DNA from: Syntrophorhabdaceae bacterium
Lineage (GTDB): Bacteria > Desulfobacterota > Syntrophorhabdia > Syntrophorhabdales > Syntrophorhabdaceae
NCBI GenBank assembly: GCA_017992765.1
Contig: JAGOOA010000001.1
Span: forward strand, 31,961-95,960
DNA length: 64,000 nt
Direction of reading: 5' to 3'
The position numbers and the translations under genes were made by a program. Below, piece after piece: positions 19,001 to 27,839 of the stretch. A model generated the notes under the pieces. The model did not search any database. It saw only the letters and a program-made list of their open reading frames with translations, and was not told the DNA's origin. How positions within the stretch are numbered: position 1 is the first letter of the stretch; each line of letters begins with the position of its first letter.

Positions 19001-22000
19001 GCCGGTAACCTTTACGCCGTCCCCATCAACGGTGCCGGAGGTATCTACGATATAGAAAGCCCCCTGCCCGTTGCCGGAGCCTATACCTGTTGTGGTCCAT
19101 CCGCCGGGTACATCGGCGGCGATCGTCGTGGCAAGATCGCCTGTCCATGGGCTGGATGTGCCGCCAGTGTAATACCAGTAGCTTCTCCCGCGTCCGTAGG
19201 GATCGCCGTATGAGAAGTTTTGCTGTCCAATGTATCCATTTGCGTTATATGTCCTTTCATACCCTATACCCGTACCCGGGTTGCGGTACGAAACATATCC
19301 CAGCTGGCTTCTTCCGGTTGGATTTGTCGAGTAATCGTTAAAATAGGAATATCCGTAGTAGCCGTTGTTGGTATCGCTGTAATAACGGGTACCGGTCATG
19401 GTGTCCAGGTTGTAGAAACCGAACGTTCCCCTCCCGCCGGTCACCGCGCTCCAGGTCGTCCTGTTGTTGGGATTGCTGTACCACCCGCCTGACTTCGCCA
19501 TGTAGACGCCCCAGCCCTGACCGGGTATGTTCATAGTATCAAAATCGGTCGTGCCGCTTATATATCCTTCTCCAGGCCCAAAAGATCCGTAGACGAAGAG
19601 GTTTGTCGTGTCAGGTGCATAGTACCTCTTGCGGACGATCTCGTAGAAGTTCGTAGGCGTGATGGCGCCTACCCCGGGGATGCTGCCCACGTCGGATGTC
19701 TTCTGGGTGAGAGTCACTGTCCCATCGAGCTCGAAGGCGCCCACATACCAATAGGACGAACCTGTCCAGTCGCCCGCGAAATACCCCGCTGCGTAGGGCG
19801 ATGAGGCGGATGGCGCGATATAGACGCCGTACCAGCTCCCCAGCATGGACCGTACACCGGTGCCGCCGCAGGGGTAGAGGATGCCGCCCAGGTATGACCA
19901 GTACGCGCCGCCATCGTAGGTCCTATATTGTCCCGTTGCGGGACTTGCGCTGTACATGCGCTGGCCCCAGATATGGCCGTAGGAATTGGGCATGCCATGG
20001 ATCCCGATGGCGGTGAATGCCGGGGTTCCCCCCGCGAAGAGGGAGCCCGTGCCGCCGAACTTTGCATTCATAAAGACGTCGTCCGTCAATGCTGTGCCGT
20101 TGAAATACTCGAAGTAGGGGGCGAAGGAGCTCGCGAAATACAGTTGGGAGCCTTCCCATACGCCGATGTTCGCCGCCTGCCATTTGCCCGCCTCGGCGCC
20201 GTAGGAGCCGATGAGGTCCCCGGTCATGGGACCCATCTTCGTCCAGGTGATGAACCTGCCCGCCACGTCGCCGGAGATCGTATCACCGGTCCACGTGCCG
20301 TTGGAGATGCTCGTCAGGTAATACCCATAATCGTCATAAAAAGCTGCCTGTGGAGTGCTGTAATAGGCGCCGAAGGTGCCGGAACCGCCGACCGTGCCGG
20401 TCCATCCCGCAGGCGGCGTGCCTGAAACGGTGCCGCCGTGGCTCATCGTATAGATGCCCCATTTTTCTGCGGTATGCGCGGTCGTGTTATAGAGGGCCAT
20501 GGTGTAGTTCCATGCGTTGCCTGTGCTCATGATATTCCAGCCCGTGCCCGTGCCCCACAGCGATTTCGGCTGGGTTACATTGTTCCCTACCCACAGGGGA
20601 GGAACAGAGGACGATGATGCAGGCGGAAAGCTCCACATGGAGTATGTGAGAGATTCAGGCGCTATGCCGATATCGGTGTTCTTCGGCGTCGCAACGAGGT
20701 TCCCCGACATCTCCGCCATGTAGATATCCTCATAGGCAGTGCCGCTTAAGTTCCCCCTCAGGAACCCTGCCGTGTACTTGCCGCCCGACAGCGGGCTGAT
20801 GTAGATGGCGACTTCCCTTCCATAGAGGTCATCGCCCACAACGCGGCCCGCGAAGAATCCATTATATGAGCCGCCATCGTAAGTTGTGTATGTATTGTTC
20901 TTGTAGTTATAGCTGTAGATGTTCGCATTCCATATCTTCGGCAGCCCGTCTCCGGAGCTGTACTTGCTGATCATCGTGGTGGCCACCGGGCTTCCTGTCC
21001 AGAGCGTGCCCGTCCCGCCCATTAACCCGTACAGCCAGCCGTCGGATGTATCCCACGCGGTGGAGTAATGGAATAGCCCAACATCGACATCGCTTACAAA
21101 TGTTAGGTCCGTCCCCGTCCATGTGCCGAGGGCAACTGCCTTCCATAAACCTGTATACTCATAGGTGCCGTAGACATCGCCGTCCATGGTGCCAAGCCTC
21201 GTATAGGTAAGGTATTTTCCCGTAAGAGTACCATAGAGTATGCCCTCAGTGTCTGTGGCGCCTGCCGGTACCGTACCGGTGATGCTCGCAAGCCAGTAGC
21301 CCCAATCTCCCCATACGGTCTCTGATGCGTCCTTGTATGCCCCAAAGGTGCCCGTTGAGCCCACCGTAGCACCCCACGAGGTGGGAACCGTCGCAAGGGT
21401 ATCAAAATGGCCGAGCATGGGGAGGCCGTAGATGCCCCAAGGCTCGGTAGCGATCGCGTAGGTGGCCCCGAGATAGGAGTTGTCTTCGCCTCCGGTTATT
21501 GCCGCGCCGTTGTTGAACGTCCCGGAGAGATATGCCCCGGTGCCGTCAAGGGACCCCGTGTTGATATTGTACGCAAGTCCCGAGGCGCTGATGCCTATAT
21601 CTGTTGACTTTTCCGTCCTGTTGGCAAGTCCGCTCATCTCGAACATGCCCATTTCGTATATATCGCCGCTCAGGTATGCCTGCAAGAAGCCTGCCTTCGG
21701 CGTTGCCGAGTTGTCGATATAGAGTGCGACGAACTTGCCTTCGAGGGTCTTCGCGCTCACTATATCCTTAAAGGCGTACTCGTTCCCTCCGGCAAGGCCG
21801 TAATAGGCCCCCCCGTCATAGGTCGTATATTGTTCGGTAAGGACATTGTAGCTGACGATGGGGGTAGGGGTATACCAGAGGCAGGATTCACCCACAAAAC
21901 CCATTATTGTGATGGGGATATTGCTTCCGCTCCAGAGGCTCGCCGTCCCTCCGAGATAGCCTTCCAGGGCCGAGAGGTAACCGAAATATATGCCGTCATC

Positions 22001-24739
22001 GTTCACAGCGTCGAGCATATCCGCATAGAATTCACTAAAGAACTTAAGATCCGTGCCGTTGTAATAGCTGCCTATCACCTGGCCTATCCATTCGCCGAAG
22101 TCCCCCTCGCTCGAATTGATGCCCGAGAACCTTCCCTCTGCGTCATAGAGACGGAGCGGCGTCATCACCTTCCCCGCCGCGCTGCCCGTTATCTCCCCTG
22201 CATCGGTCCAGGTACCGCTCGCCGTGAGGAGCCAGTACCCTATCCACCCGCTGTCGTTATCAAAAACGCCGAAGCCGCCGAGCTTTGCGCTCCACGAAGG
22301 GTTTCCTGTCGGTTTGTAATCGTAGTAATTGTAGCTGTCATCGTAGCCGAACTTTATATTGAAGATGCCGAATGGCAGGGACTGCGAGGAGGTATAGAGG
22401 AACTTGACATCGCCGCCGGCCTCTCCATAGATGCTTCCCGTGCCGTTGAAGTCGCCCGATAACCCGCCCCATACGAATCCGCCGCCATAATACAGATCGT
22501 AGGGGTCGAGGACCATCGCATAAGGCGTCGGGGTGAGCGTGCCGCCCGCCCTCCACATCTTGGAGCCCGTGGAGAAGGGATAGTAGGAGCCGGAAACATC
22601 GCTTCTCATGACTCCAGTGGTCACATATCCGTTGCCGTCGGGCGTGCTTACGTATACCGCCCGCAATGTTCCGTCAGATATGGCGCCGGCGGTCGAGGCA
22701 TCTCCGCCCTTCCATATGGCGCCGACGAACCCTGCCATCGACCCCATTACTTCCGAGGGGACACTTTCTGTGGTGGTAGCATAGATATAGGTATTCATAA
22801 TATAATGGGGACTGTCGGCCGGGTCCAGGTCATATGTACCCATGGCGGTAAAGCTCGCGGGGCTTGTCCACGGGGCGGCCGTCCCGCCAAGATAACCGTA
22901 GTCCTCTCCCGCAAGCATCATCATGCCGTTATAATTGTAATAGAGGGAGTAGCCGTCGCCGGGCCCCGCGCCTCCCCATTCGCCAAAGAAGCTCGCGGGG
23001 GTGCTTACGCCGTTGCCGGCGCCGGTCATCCTGAAGTATTCACCGATAGGGCAATAGGTGCCGAGATATCTCATATCGTACCAGCCGAGGTAGGGCCCGA
23101 TCTGCGGGTCAATGCCGATGAAATCGAGGTTCGCACCCAACGTGAACTTGTAGTTTGTCGCATCATGGGTATAGGAGAGTGGCCCGATCCCGTATTGTTC
23201 CGCTCCTGCGTATCCGAGATAGGGGAGTGATGGAGTTTCCGTTGTGCCAAAGCCTCCCTTGTAGATCTCTGAGGTGAAGGCGACCTTTCTGCCTTCATTG
23301 GTGACGCGGTATCCACCTAAACCATTTCTGCTTTCAGGGTAAATCACGAGCTGTCCGTCACCGATCACAAATGGGAGAGTGTTCGGAAAGAGCTGAGGTG
23401 GTGCAAAACCCGGCGTTGTAGAGGAAAAGGCCTCAAGGAGTGTCTGTCCCTCTTCCGGTACAACGGTGATGGTTCCCACGGAGCCGCTTCTTGCAAGGCT
23501 GCCGCTAAAGGAAAAGGTGGTGCCGTCAAACGTTCCCGGCGCATCACCTGTGAGGAAGTAGAGGCTTCCGTCCTCCAGGTAAAGAAAAGAGATGCGGTTC
23601 AGCCATGAGCCCTGCACGCCCGGCGTATAGCCGATGAAGGCGCCGCCCGTGTCGGAGGTTCCTGTTGCGGTGCCCGAATGCGTTGTGCCCGTGTCTCCGG
23701 TCACTGTTCCCGATGCAGATATGGTGCCCGTACCGCTGGTAGGTATATTGGCGGTGAGGGTGGTATCCGATAGAGTTCCGCCCCCTTCAAAGGGCATCCC
23801 TCCCAATGTTCCCGTAAGGTTTATTCCTTCCTGCGGCGGCGCTGGCGGCGCTGGCGGCGGCGGAGGCGGTGGTGGCGGCGGTTCGGGAACCACCACAACC
23901 ACTACTTTCGGGGGCTCAGGCGGCGGACTCCCTTGTCCTCCGTCCCCGGTCCCCATGTCACTTGTCCCAGTGCCTGTCCCTGCGGTAGTACCGGTCCCTG
24001 TTCCTCCACCTGCGCCGGTCCCTGTTCCGGTGCCGGTGCCTGTTCCGGTGCCGGAGCCTTCTCCGGCGCCACCGCCGGTCCCTGTTGGCGTTACCTGCTG
24101 GAGGGCGTTGTTGATCTGGTTCTGGGTCACCTTCCTCGGGGCTGTCGGCGGGGTGTTCGCCGAGGGAACGGCCGAGGTGAAGCCCGCGGTAACGGCGGCA
24201 ACGATCTGCGGGAGGCTTGGGTTGTAGAGGTATCCCTGCCCGGTGACGAAGATGACCGTCGTTGCGCCGCCGATAAGGGTGACGAGCATGTTGGTGCCCC
24301 TGATCCCGGCTACGGCGTTAGGGGTATGGACCTCAAAGCGGTTGCCTTCCGCAAGGGCCGCTGCCCGCTTGATGAAGTCCTCGCCGGCCACTGCCTGCAC
24401 TCTCCCTCTGTGTAGGCGGATGACGCCGGTGCTTTTCTCTCCCTGGACCATGTACTCCTTGATCTCCACGCGGGACGACTGGCCGATCCGCAGGACGTTC
24501 TTGTTCACGAAGGTGATCTCCGCCTTACTCCTGCTCTTCGCCCGATAGATGTCGCCGATGTCGACGGGGGCGCCGAGGGAGACGGGGGTCGCGACGTTCT
24601 TCCCCGCCTTGAGGACGTCCACGCGTCCCTCGATAGCGGTAATCTTGCCTACGGGAGCGGCTAGGGCCATTCCGCCGGCGATAAAGGTTATGACGAGAAA
24701 CGACCAGAAGACCTTGTTAAGGGAGATGCGAGTCTTCAT
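16010..24739 (-). CDS. Giant secreted FecR-domain repeat protein, 2909 residues
   Basis: An N-terminal signal peptide (about 1-28, cleavage after ALA) is not a lipobox, so the protein is exported and not lipidated. A FecR domain follows (about 30-170; GKITAIEGRVDVLK, HTPNAVAGIRGTN). Next come a glycine-threonine stretch (about 220-270) and a polyproline segment (about 288-305), presumably flexible spacers. The remaining 2600 residues are beta-rich and dominated by Gly, Thr, Ser, Tyr and Trp. They contain irregular repeats of roughly 300-500 residues, each marked by a TYDGGAY-type motif (near 970, 1280, 1605, 2035 and 2533) and GTFGAY/GYW signatures. No autotransporter barrel, LPXTG or S-layer anchor was seen. 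It is probably a surface or extracellular structural or adhesive protein. It has its own strong promoter and terminator. The TPR-barrel protein encoded just upstream may export it. Confidence 0.85.
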   Translation of the reverse strand: MKTRISLNKVFWSFLVITFIAGGMALAAPVGKITAIEGRVDVLKAGKNVATPVSLGAPVDIGDIYRAKSRSKAEITFVNKNVLRIGQSSRVEIKEYMVQGEKSTGVIRLHRGRVQAVAGEDFIKRAAALAEGNRFEVHTPNAVAGIRGTNMLVTLIGGATTVIFVTGQGYLYNPSLPQIVAAVTAGFTSAVPSANTPPTAPRKVTQNQINNALQQVTPTGTGGGAGEGSGTGTGTGTGTGTGAGGGTGTGTTAGTGTGTSDMGTGDGGQGSPPPEPPKVVVVVVPEPPPPPPPPPPAPPAPPQEGINLTGTLGGMPFEGGGTLSDTTLTANIPTSGTGTISASGTVTGDTGTTHSGTATGTSDTGGAFIGYTPGVQGSWLNRISFLYLEDGSLYFLTGDAPGTFDGTTFSFSGSLARSGSVGTITVVPEEGQTLLEAFSSTTPGFAPPQLFPNTLPFVIGDGQLVIYPESRNGLGGYRVTNEGRKVAFTSEIYKGGFGTTETPSLPYLGYAGAEQYGIGPLSYTHDATNYKFTLGANLDFIGIDPQIGPYLGWYDMRYLGTYCPIGEYFRMTGAGNGVSTPASFFGEWGGAGPGDGYSLYYNYNGMMMLAGEDYGYLGGTAAPWTSPASFTAMGTYDLDPADSPHYIMNTYIYATTTESVPSEVMGSMAGFVGAIWKGGDASTAGAISDGTLRAVYVSTPDGNGYVTTGVMRSDVSGSYYPFSTGSKMWRAGGTLTPTPYAMVLDPYDLYYGGGFVWGGLSGDFNGTGSIYGEAGGDVKFLYTSSQSLPFGIFNIKFGYDDSYNYYDYKPTGNPSWSAKLGGFGVFDNDSGWIGYWLLTASGTWTDAGEITGSAAGKVMTPLRLYDAEGRFSGINSSEGDFGEWIGQVIGSYYNGTDLKFFSEFYADMLDAVNDDGIYFGYLSALEGYLGGTASLWSGSNIPITIMGFVGESCLWYTPTPIVSYNVLTEQYTTYDGGAYYGLAGGNEYAFKDIVSAKTLEGKFVALYIDNSATPKAGFLQAYLSGDIYEMGMFEMSGLANRTEKSTDIGISASGLAYNINTGSLDGTGAYLSGTFNNGAAITGGEDNSYLGATYAIATEPWGIYGLPMLGHFDTLATVPTSWGATVGSTGTFGAYKDASETVWGDWGYWLASITGTVPAGATDTEGILYGTLTGKYLTYTRLGTMDGDVYGTYEYTGLWKAVALGTWTGTDLTFVSDVDVGLFHYSTAWDTSDGWLYGLMGGTGTLWTGSPVATTMISKYSSGDGLPKIWNANIYSYNYKNNTYTTYDGGSYNGFFAGRVVGDDLYGREVAIYISPLSGGKYTAGFLRGNLSGTAYEDIYMAEMSGNLVATPKNTDIGIAPESLTYSMWSFPPASSSSVPPLWVGNNVTQPKSLWGTGTGWNIMSTGNAWNYTMALYNTTAHTAEKWGIYTMSHGGTVSGTPPAGWTGTVGGSGTFGAYYSTPQAAFYDDYGYYLTSISNGTWTGDTISGDVAGRFITWTKMGPMTGDLIGSYGAEAGKWQAANIGVWEGSQLYFASSFAPYFEYFNGTALTDDVFMNAKFGGTGSLFAGGTPAFTAIGIHGMPNSYGHIWGQRMYSASPATGQYRTYDGGAYWSYLGGILYPCGGTGVRSMLGSWYGVYIAPSASSPYAAGYFAGDWTGSSYWYVGAFELDGTVTLTQKTSDVGSIPGVGAITPTNFYEIVRKRYYAPDTTNLFVYGSFGPGEGYISGTTDFDTMNIPGQGWGVYMAKSGGWYSNPNNRTTWSAVTGGRGTFGFYNLDTMTGTRYYSDTNNGYYGYSYFNDYSTNPTGRSQLGYVSYRNPGTGIGYERTYNANGYIGQQNFSYGDPYGRGRSYWYYTGGTSSPWTGDLATTIAADVPGGWTTTGIGSGNGQGAFYIVDTSGTVDGDGVKVTGTESGTYMGHTTTGTFDGNFLGTIDSDTYQAITFGTWSSGSALQFQSGFVNYVYYGSNPDGTYDTQDGHMWFTMGGTNPLFGGSTSVNASIIGEYVTGDPVLNHIWYTPMQRTFVSSNRIDGTNTTYDGGAYTGFAAATIIPGATTDAIDFWSYMMYVDGSSNTGVLYASIPGTGYPESMVFEGSGTIKRAQLGTGVDFAPKDLVAYTQMSTGPKTTDWGDYPPYGDTSSEGGFFDANYKKLGEMGERWDKTEILSFTEPYNTTYGFGLWKTNSLGAYDPSISPTGYHFGSKQIWTNASPFYLTRYLKMESYGTWSDGELESIETYGYWANWRSGRTALLAGQTKGAYNDSEGAFSAFSMGAWFGTPIYMNLAGTAEGRQALAALGFPSELTTTVTLSGSQPSLPGTNVTLPINIYSYATPPTSFAHKTAASNSISGAYSGQQIDYIGNIVVTNPGETFFGSLWIAQAAHSDSSGTDNWIGEFWGSGAIAVDGSYIQGNLDGYGAGQFTGLATTSGTFGGQFAGSFFPSWYMSWITPNSSNKTKLQYYNGTSLVDDGYFKGVFDGSGPLTLWTSSESNPLDISMIGIYKNNSDVRTGPAYPDKNHIFSGELFSYNYTNSTNTTLDGGAYWGIWSGIQRYYEVFAGENVGGYVGGLAISPTGKVSGLFGHFGDVGDNPDWGWFDPNNAQWQADGEWYAVELGTTAIAPANLTSSIYSHIFYYNPATSGGNFGGSGYITPSASDTKWAESFWISDVPYAGLWATKFYGSYYDPSGGTSNWQFEVKGAASTTNDMGVLISGGGPWQNKKFEGNAVGYWASIEDITGTGVLSGRVLGTFDPSTYMAVGIGSWVETNKFLELAATEAGRNKLTQMHIPCVEVGNVNLTGAGNGFSSLGMNNVKFFALTAGGPATAWATGSVTGTYTGPPTLNTNIGLTGSVPGISADFAFKNWNPGGNGKWLGSVSGTGGFNGSTTFNGAAAGTGATSGTGTISGTAAGVAK

Positions 24740-24922
24740 GATTGGTACCTCTCTTTATTGAATTTTATTTTTTTCATAATAGACCTATGTGAAAAACAGC
24801 GTGGAAGCAGAGAAATTTCCAAGTGTTTGGATTTATTATCCCGGATGTGAGTCTGCAAGTGTCCCACCACTGTTGACTGCTTTTAATTTCTACAGCAAAT
24901 ACAAGGTATTACGTATTACAAT

Positions 24923-24950
24923 ATTATACCAACCATTTTTAAAATGTCAA
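24923..24950 (-). promoter_or_regulatory. Strong promoter of the giant FecR-protein gene
   Basis: On the minus strand TTGACA (24950-24945), a 16-bp spacer and a perfect TATAAT (24928-24923) predict a start near 24916. This gives an untranslated leader of about 175 bases before the GAGAGGT ribosome site and ATG at 24739. The leader is long enough for regulation, but no known riboswitch was recognised in it. Confidence 0.75.
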
Positions 24951-24995
24951 GGGTAATTAGGGGTGCCCATGAACAGATCAACCATAAACTTTTTA

Positions 24996-26546
24996 TTAAT
25001 AACGGTACTCAATCCCTAATGAGAATATCTCGCGCGTGTAGTCATAGGTCGCTATATTGCTTTTATCCCTGATATAGGTATACTGGGCCGTGATGTCGGT
25101 GCTTTTCCCCAGTTCATAGATAAGCCCGAGGGATGTGTTATAGGTGTCGTTTCTCCGCGTCATACCGTCGAATGTGGCATTAGGGAAGACATATTTCGTA
25201 AATGCCGCTTCGCTTGAGACCTGCAGCTTGAGGGGCTTCCACCAGAGGGGGTAGAGGAGGTTCATTCCCCACTTGTGTTCTTTATTCGCCCAGTTATCGC
25301 CTATCGTATTATCCTGCCCGTAGGTATATTTCAGGTTGATGAAACCCCTTCCGTCATAAAAGAAGTAGGTATACCCTATGCTCGCATTGTAAAGCCTGCC
25401 GTCTCTGTCCTCCGGGGCGGTCAAGGGCGCCACAAAATAATATTTTTCCGTGTAGCCCATCGAAAATTCCGCGATGCTGTTCTGGCTTACCATATATCTC
25501 AATGTAGGCGCAACGCTGTAGTACCGCATATATTTTGTGTCGCTGTACCAGCTCACGCTTTGGGTAAAATCGGTGCCCTTGTCGCGCTGCAGCCAGTTAT
25601 AGAGTATCGTTACCGGCATACTTAGAGAAAATTTTTCAAAGTTGTACCCGGGGATGAAGCTCAAGGTATTCGTCATGCTGTTATAGTCATCGCGCTGGAA
25701 ATATCTGTCGGCATAGACAGAGTACTGGATGGTCATATTATAAGGTTTTTTAAAAGAAAACGGGAAGGTATATGCGATCCTCGCCGTCATGTTCATTGCA
25801 TAGTCGCTCTCGTTCGAGATCACATCGGCGACGGGGCCTCCCCCCGGTTTTGCCACCAGGTTGGTATCGTATTTATAAGCAAGCCCTACGCTGAACCTCC
25901 AGGGCCTCTCCCGTTCGAATTTTTCCGCCAGCGCCTTGTCGTAATCCTTTGCCAGCGTCGCCATATCGGTTGTGGGGTCGACTCTTATCGCTGCCTTGAA
26001 GCGGTTCTGGGCTTCTCTATATTGCCCGGCCTGCATATTTGCGCTCGCTATCTGGAACTCGGCAAGCTGCGCCAATGATGGGTCGAGTTCCTTTGCCTTC
26101 TCAAAGCCCGCGATCGCCTCGGTATATTTCTTGTCTTTCAAATACACGAGCCCTTTCAGGAACTGGATGCGCGCAGGCTGGATCCCTTCCTTTTCCCCCA
26201 CCTCGAGCCACTCCTTTGCCTCTTTAATATTGTCCGTCTGGTAGAGCACATCGACGAGCTCCACGAGCGCCTCTTTTATCCGGGGGGTAAAGGTCACCGC
26301 GTCTCTCAGGTAGGGGATGGACTCCTTGTAAAGCTCCATGATCTTATAGGTGAGGCCTGTATAGAACGCCACGGTGCTCGATGTGGGCTCAGCCTTCCTG
26401 GCCTCGAGGAAATAAACAAGGGCCTCCTCGTAATTCTCATCGCGGAATTCTTTCATACCCATCTCGAATTGCGACTGGGCGCCTGCAAAACCGGCGCATA
26501 AGGTCAAGGCAAATACACCTATAAGCAATACGGCATACCATTTCAT
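24996..26546 (-). CDS. TPR plus outer-membrane beta-barrel protein, Slam-like
   Basis: 516 residues. A signal peptide (about 1-23, ending GFAGAQ) is followed by about five TPR-like helical hairpins (about 25-205). The C-terminal region (about 215-516) is an alternating beta-strand region rich in aromatic residues that ends in EYRY, as expected for an outer-membrane barrel. Length and order (periplasmic TPR, then about 300 residues of barrel) match the Slam/DUF560 surface-protein translocons, but no family signature was confirmed. Start ATG 26546 is preferred because AGGGGTGA precedes it and the signal peptide starts there. The giant secreted protein is encoded next on the same strand under its own promoter, which makes it the obvious candidate client. 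Confidence 0.8.
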   Translation of the reverse strand: MKWYAVLLIGVFALTLCAGFAGAQSQFEMGMKEFRDENYEEALVYFLEARKAEPTSSTVAFYTGLTYKIMELYKESIPYLRDAVTFTPRIKEALVELVDVLYQTDNIKEAKEWLEVGEKEGIQPARIQFLKGLVYLKDKKYTEAIAGFEKAKELDPSLAQLAEFQIASANMQAGQYREAQNRFKAAIRVDPTTDMATLAKDYDKALAEKFERERPWRFSVGLAYKYDTNLVAKPGGGPVADVISNESDYAMNMTARIAYTFPFSFKKPYNMTIQYSVYADRYFQRDDYNSMTNTLSFIPGYNFEKFSLSMPVTILYNWLQRDKGTDFTQSVSWYSDTKYMRYYSVAPTLRYMVSQNSIAEFSMGYTEKYYFVAPLTAPEDRDGRLYNASIGYTYFFYDGRGFINLKYTYGQDNTIGDNWANKEHKWGMNLLYPLWWKPLKLQVSSEAAFTKYVFPNATFDGMTRRNDTYNTSLGLIYELGKSTDITAQYTYIRDKSNIATYDYTREIFSLGIEYRY

Positions 26547-26600
26547 TTTTTGGTCACCCCTTGAATGTATTTCTCTATTAAAACTTTTTTTCATTTAAAA

Positions 26601-27365
26601 CTATACGGTTATCGTCGAACCCTGCTTGAGCAATTTAATATTGTCCCTTTTGAGGGCATCCAGCTCCTGATGTATCTCTTCGAGAAAGATAGGCTTTATA
26701 TGCGTCACATAGATCGGCATCGTACCAAGCTTATACCTGTCAATATGCTCGGCAAGCATGGCAGTTGTCATATGTCCTGATATCTTCGCCAGCCTGCTCA
26801 ACCTGTTCGGAAAGGAGACATCCGATATGATGAACTCTATGCCTTTTGTCCTGCTGGCCACCTCCCAGAACCTCTTCGTGGGTCCCGTATCAGAGGTAAA
26901 CATAAAACCCTTCTTGCCGTCCTTCACAATATAGCCTACCGTAAAAACCGTGTGCGTCATCAAGACAGGCTCCACGGTGATGCTATTGATCGAGGATACC
27001 TGCTCCATCGGTATCTCGTGAGGCTTGATAATCCCCTTGTGCTCCGATGGTATAACGGTAAAATCGGGCCATATTAAATTGTTAAGAAGGTTTTGCGATA
27101 TGATCTCAAGTATCTGCTTTACGCTGATCAGCTCAATTGAGTAGTCGCCCATCATGGCAAGCTCATCAACAAAAGGAAAAAGGCCCTTTACGTGATCGAT
27201 ATGCGTATGGGTTATCAACACCTGCCTGATCTTTTTCAAGGCTTCGTCATCAAGGGCCTCGGTAACCGTTCCCGCGTCGAGAAGTATCGTATCGTTGATG
27301 AGAAAGGATGTTGCCCGGTATTTCCCTATGTAATTACCGTAACAGCCAAGTATCTTGATCTTCAT
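26601..27365 (-). CDS. Metallo-beta-lactamase-fold hydrolase, class II cAMP phosphodiesterase-like
   Basis: 254 residues, cytosolic. The metal-binding motif THTHIDHVKG (near residue 70) matches the HxHxDH centre of class II cyclic-nucleotide phosphodiesterases. Further ligands are likely in MTHTVFTVGY, FTSDTGPT and GHMTT. Breakdown of cAMP is plausible because an adenylate cyclase is encoded in this window, but ribonuclease Z-like or other phosphodiester substrates are possible. ATG 27365 is chosen because a promoter -10 box lies 11 bases upstream and the fold starts there (MKIKILGCYGNYIG). There is no ribosome-binding site. Confidence 0.75.
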   Translation of the reverse strand: MKIKILGCYGNYIGKYRATSFLINDTILLDAGTVTEALDDEALKKIRQVLITHTHIDHVKGLFPFVDELAMMGDYSIELISVKQILEIISQNLLNNLIWPDFTVIPSEHKGIIKPHEIPMEQVSSINSITVEPVLMTHTVFTVGYIVKDGKKGFMFTSDTGPTKRFWEVASRTKGIEFIISDVSFPNRLSRLAKISGHMTTAMLAEHIDRYKLGTMPIYVTHIKPIFLEEIHQELDALKRDNIKLLKQGSTITV

Positions 27366-27376
27366 CTTTAGTATGA

Positions 27377-27406
27377 ATTGTATTAAAACATTTGCTTTTA
27401 TGTCAA
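27377..27406 (-). promoter_or_regulatory. Candidate promoter of the phosphodiesterase-like gene
   Basis: On the minus strand TTGACA (27406-27401), an 18-bp spacer and TACAAT (27382-27377) lie 11 bases before the ATG. A leader of only a few bases is predicted. Confidence 0.5.
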
Positions 27407-27458
27407 GGAGTTTTGTGCAATTTTGCATTACTTTACCTTATTGTTTCACATTAATCCC

Positions 27459-27488
27459 TTGACGAGCAAGGACCCTTGGCATTATATT
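27459..27488 (+). promoter_or_regulatory. Candidate promoter of fmdB-like gene
   Basis: TTGACG (27459-27464), an 18-bp spacer and TATATT (27483-27488) precede a GGAGG site at 27511 and the ATG at 27522. The -10 context GGCATTATATTA repeats that of the dnaK promoter. Confidence 0.6.
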
Positions 27489-27521
27489 ATTACCGTTAAA
27501 GGATCTTTTTGGAGGATTTTT

Positions 27522-27839
27522 ATGCCTATCTATGAATATGAATGCACGGAATGTGGAAAGGTATTGGAAATATTCCAAAAGATCTCTGAAGAGCCTTTGA
27601 CCGAATGCCCGATGTGCAATGGTGCAATGCAGAAGATCATATCGCCGTGCGCATTCCACCTGAAAGGCACCGGCTGGTATGTAACGGATTACAAAAAACC
27701 GGTTGACTCCGCGAACGGGAAGAACGGCAAGAACGGCGCGAAACATACAGAGAAAAAAGAAGAAAAAACAGAGACTATTTCGGAAACCAAGCCAGAGACA
27801 AAATCTGAAACAACGCATACAGAATCGGCCGGGGGATAA
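27522..27839 (+). CDS. FmdB-family zinc-ribbon protein
   Basis: 105 residues. The N-terminal FmdB domain opens with [13 protein letters not shown] and has a second CxxC (CPMCN), giving a four-cysteine zinc ribbon by about residue 30. The segment [22 protein letters not shown] is also typical. The C-terminal 40 residues are low-complexity Lys/Glu/Thr. The family is named after an amide-regulatory protein but its molecular role is unclear. GGAGG lies upstream. Its stop codon overlaps the next start (TAAATG), so a small companion protein is co-translated. Confidence 0.88.
   Translation: MPIYEYECTECGKVLEIFQKISEEPLTECPMCNGAMQKIISPCAFHLKGTGWYVTDYKKPVDSANGKNGKNGAKHTEKKEEKTETISETKPETKSETTHTESAGG

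Noticed and set aside
23634-24227. Proline-rich plus-strand open frame
   Set aside because: It is antisense to the Gly-Thr and polyproline part of the giant gene and arises from its low-complexity codons; no ribosome site.
24740-24916. Cyclic-di-GMP or other known riboswitch in the giant gene's leader
   Set aside because: Conserved core sequences of the known classes were not found by eye.
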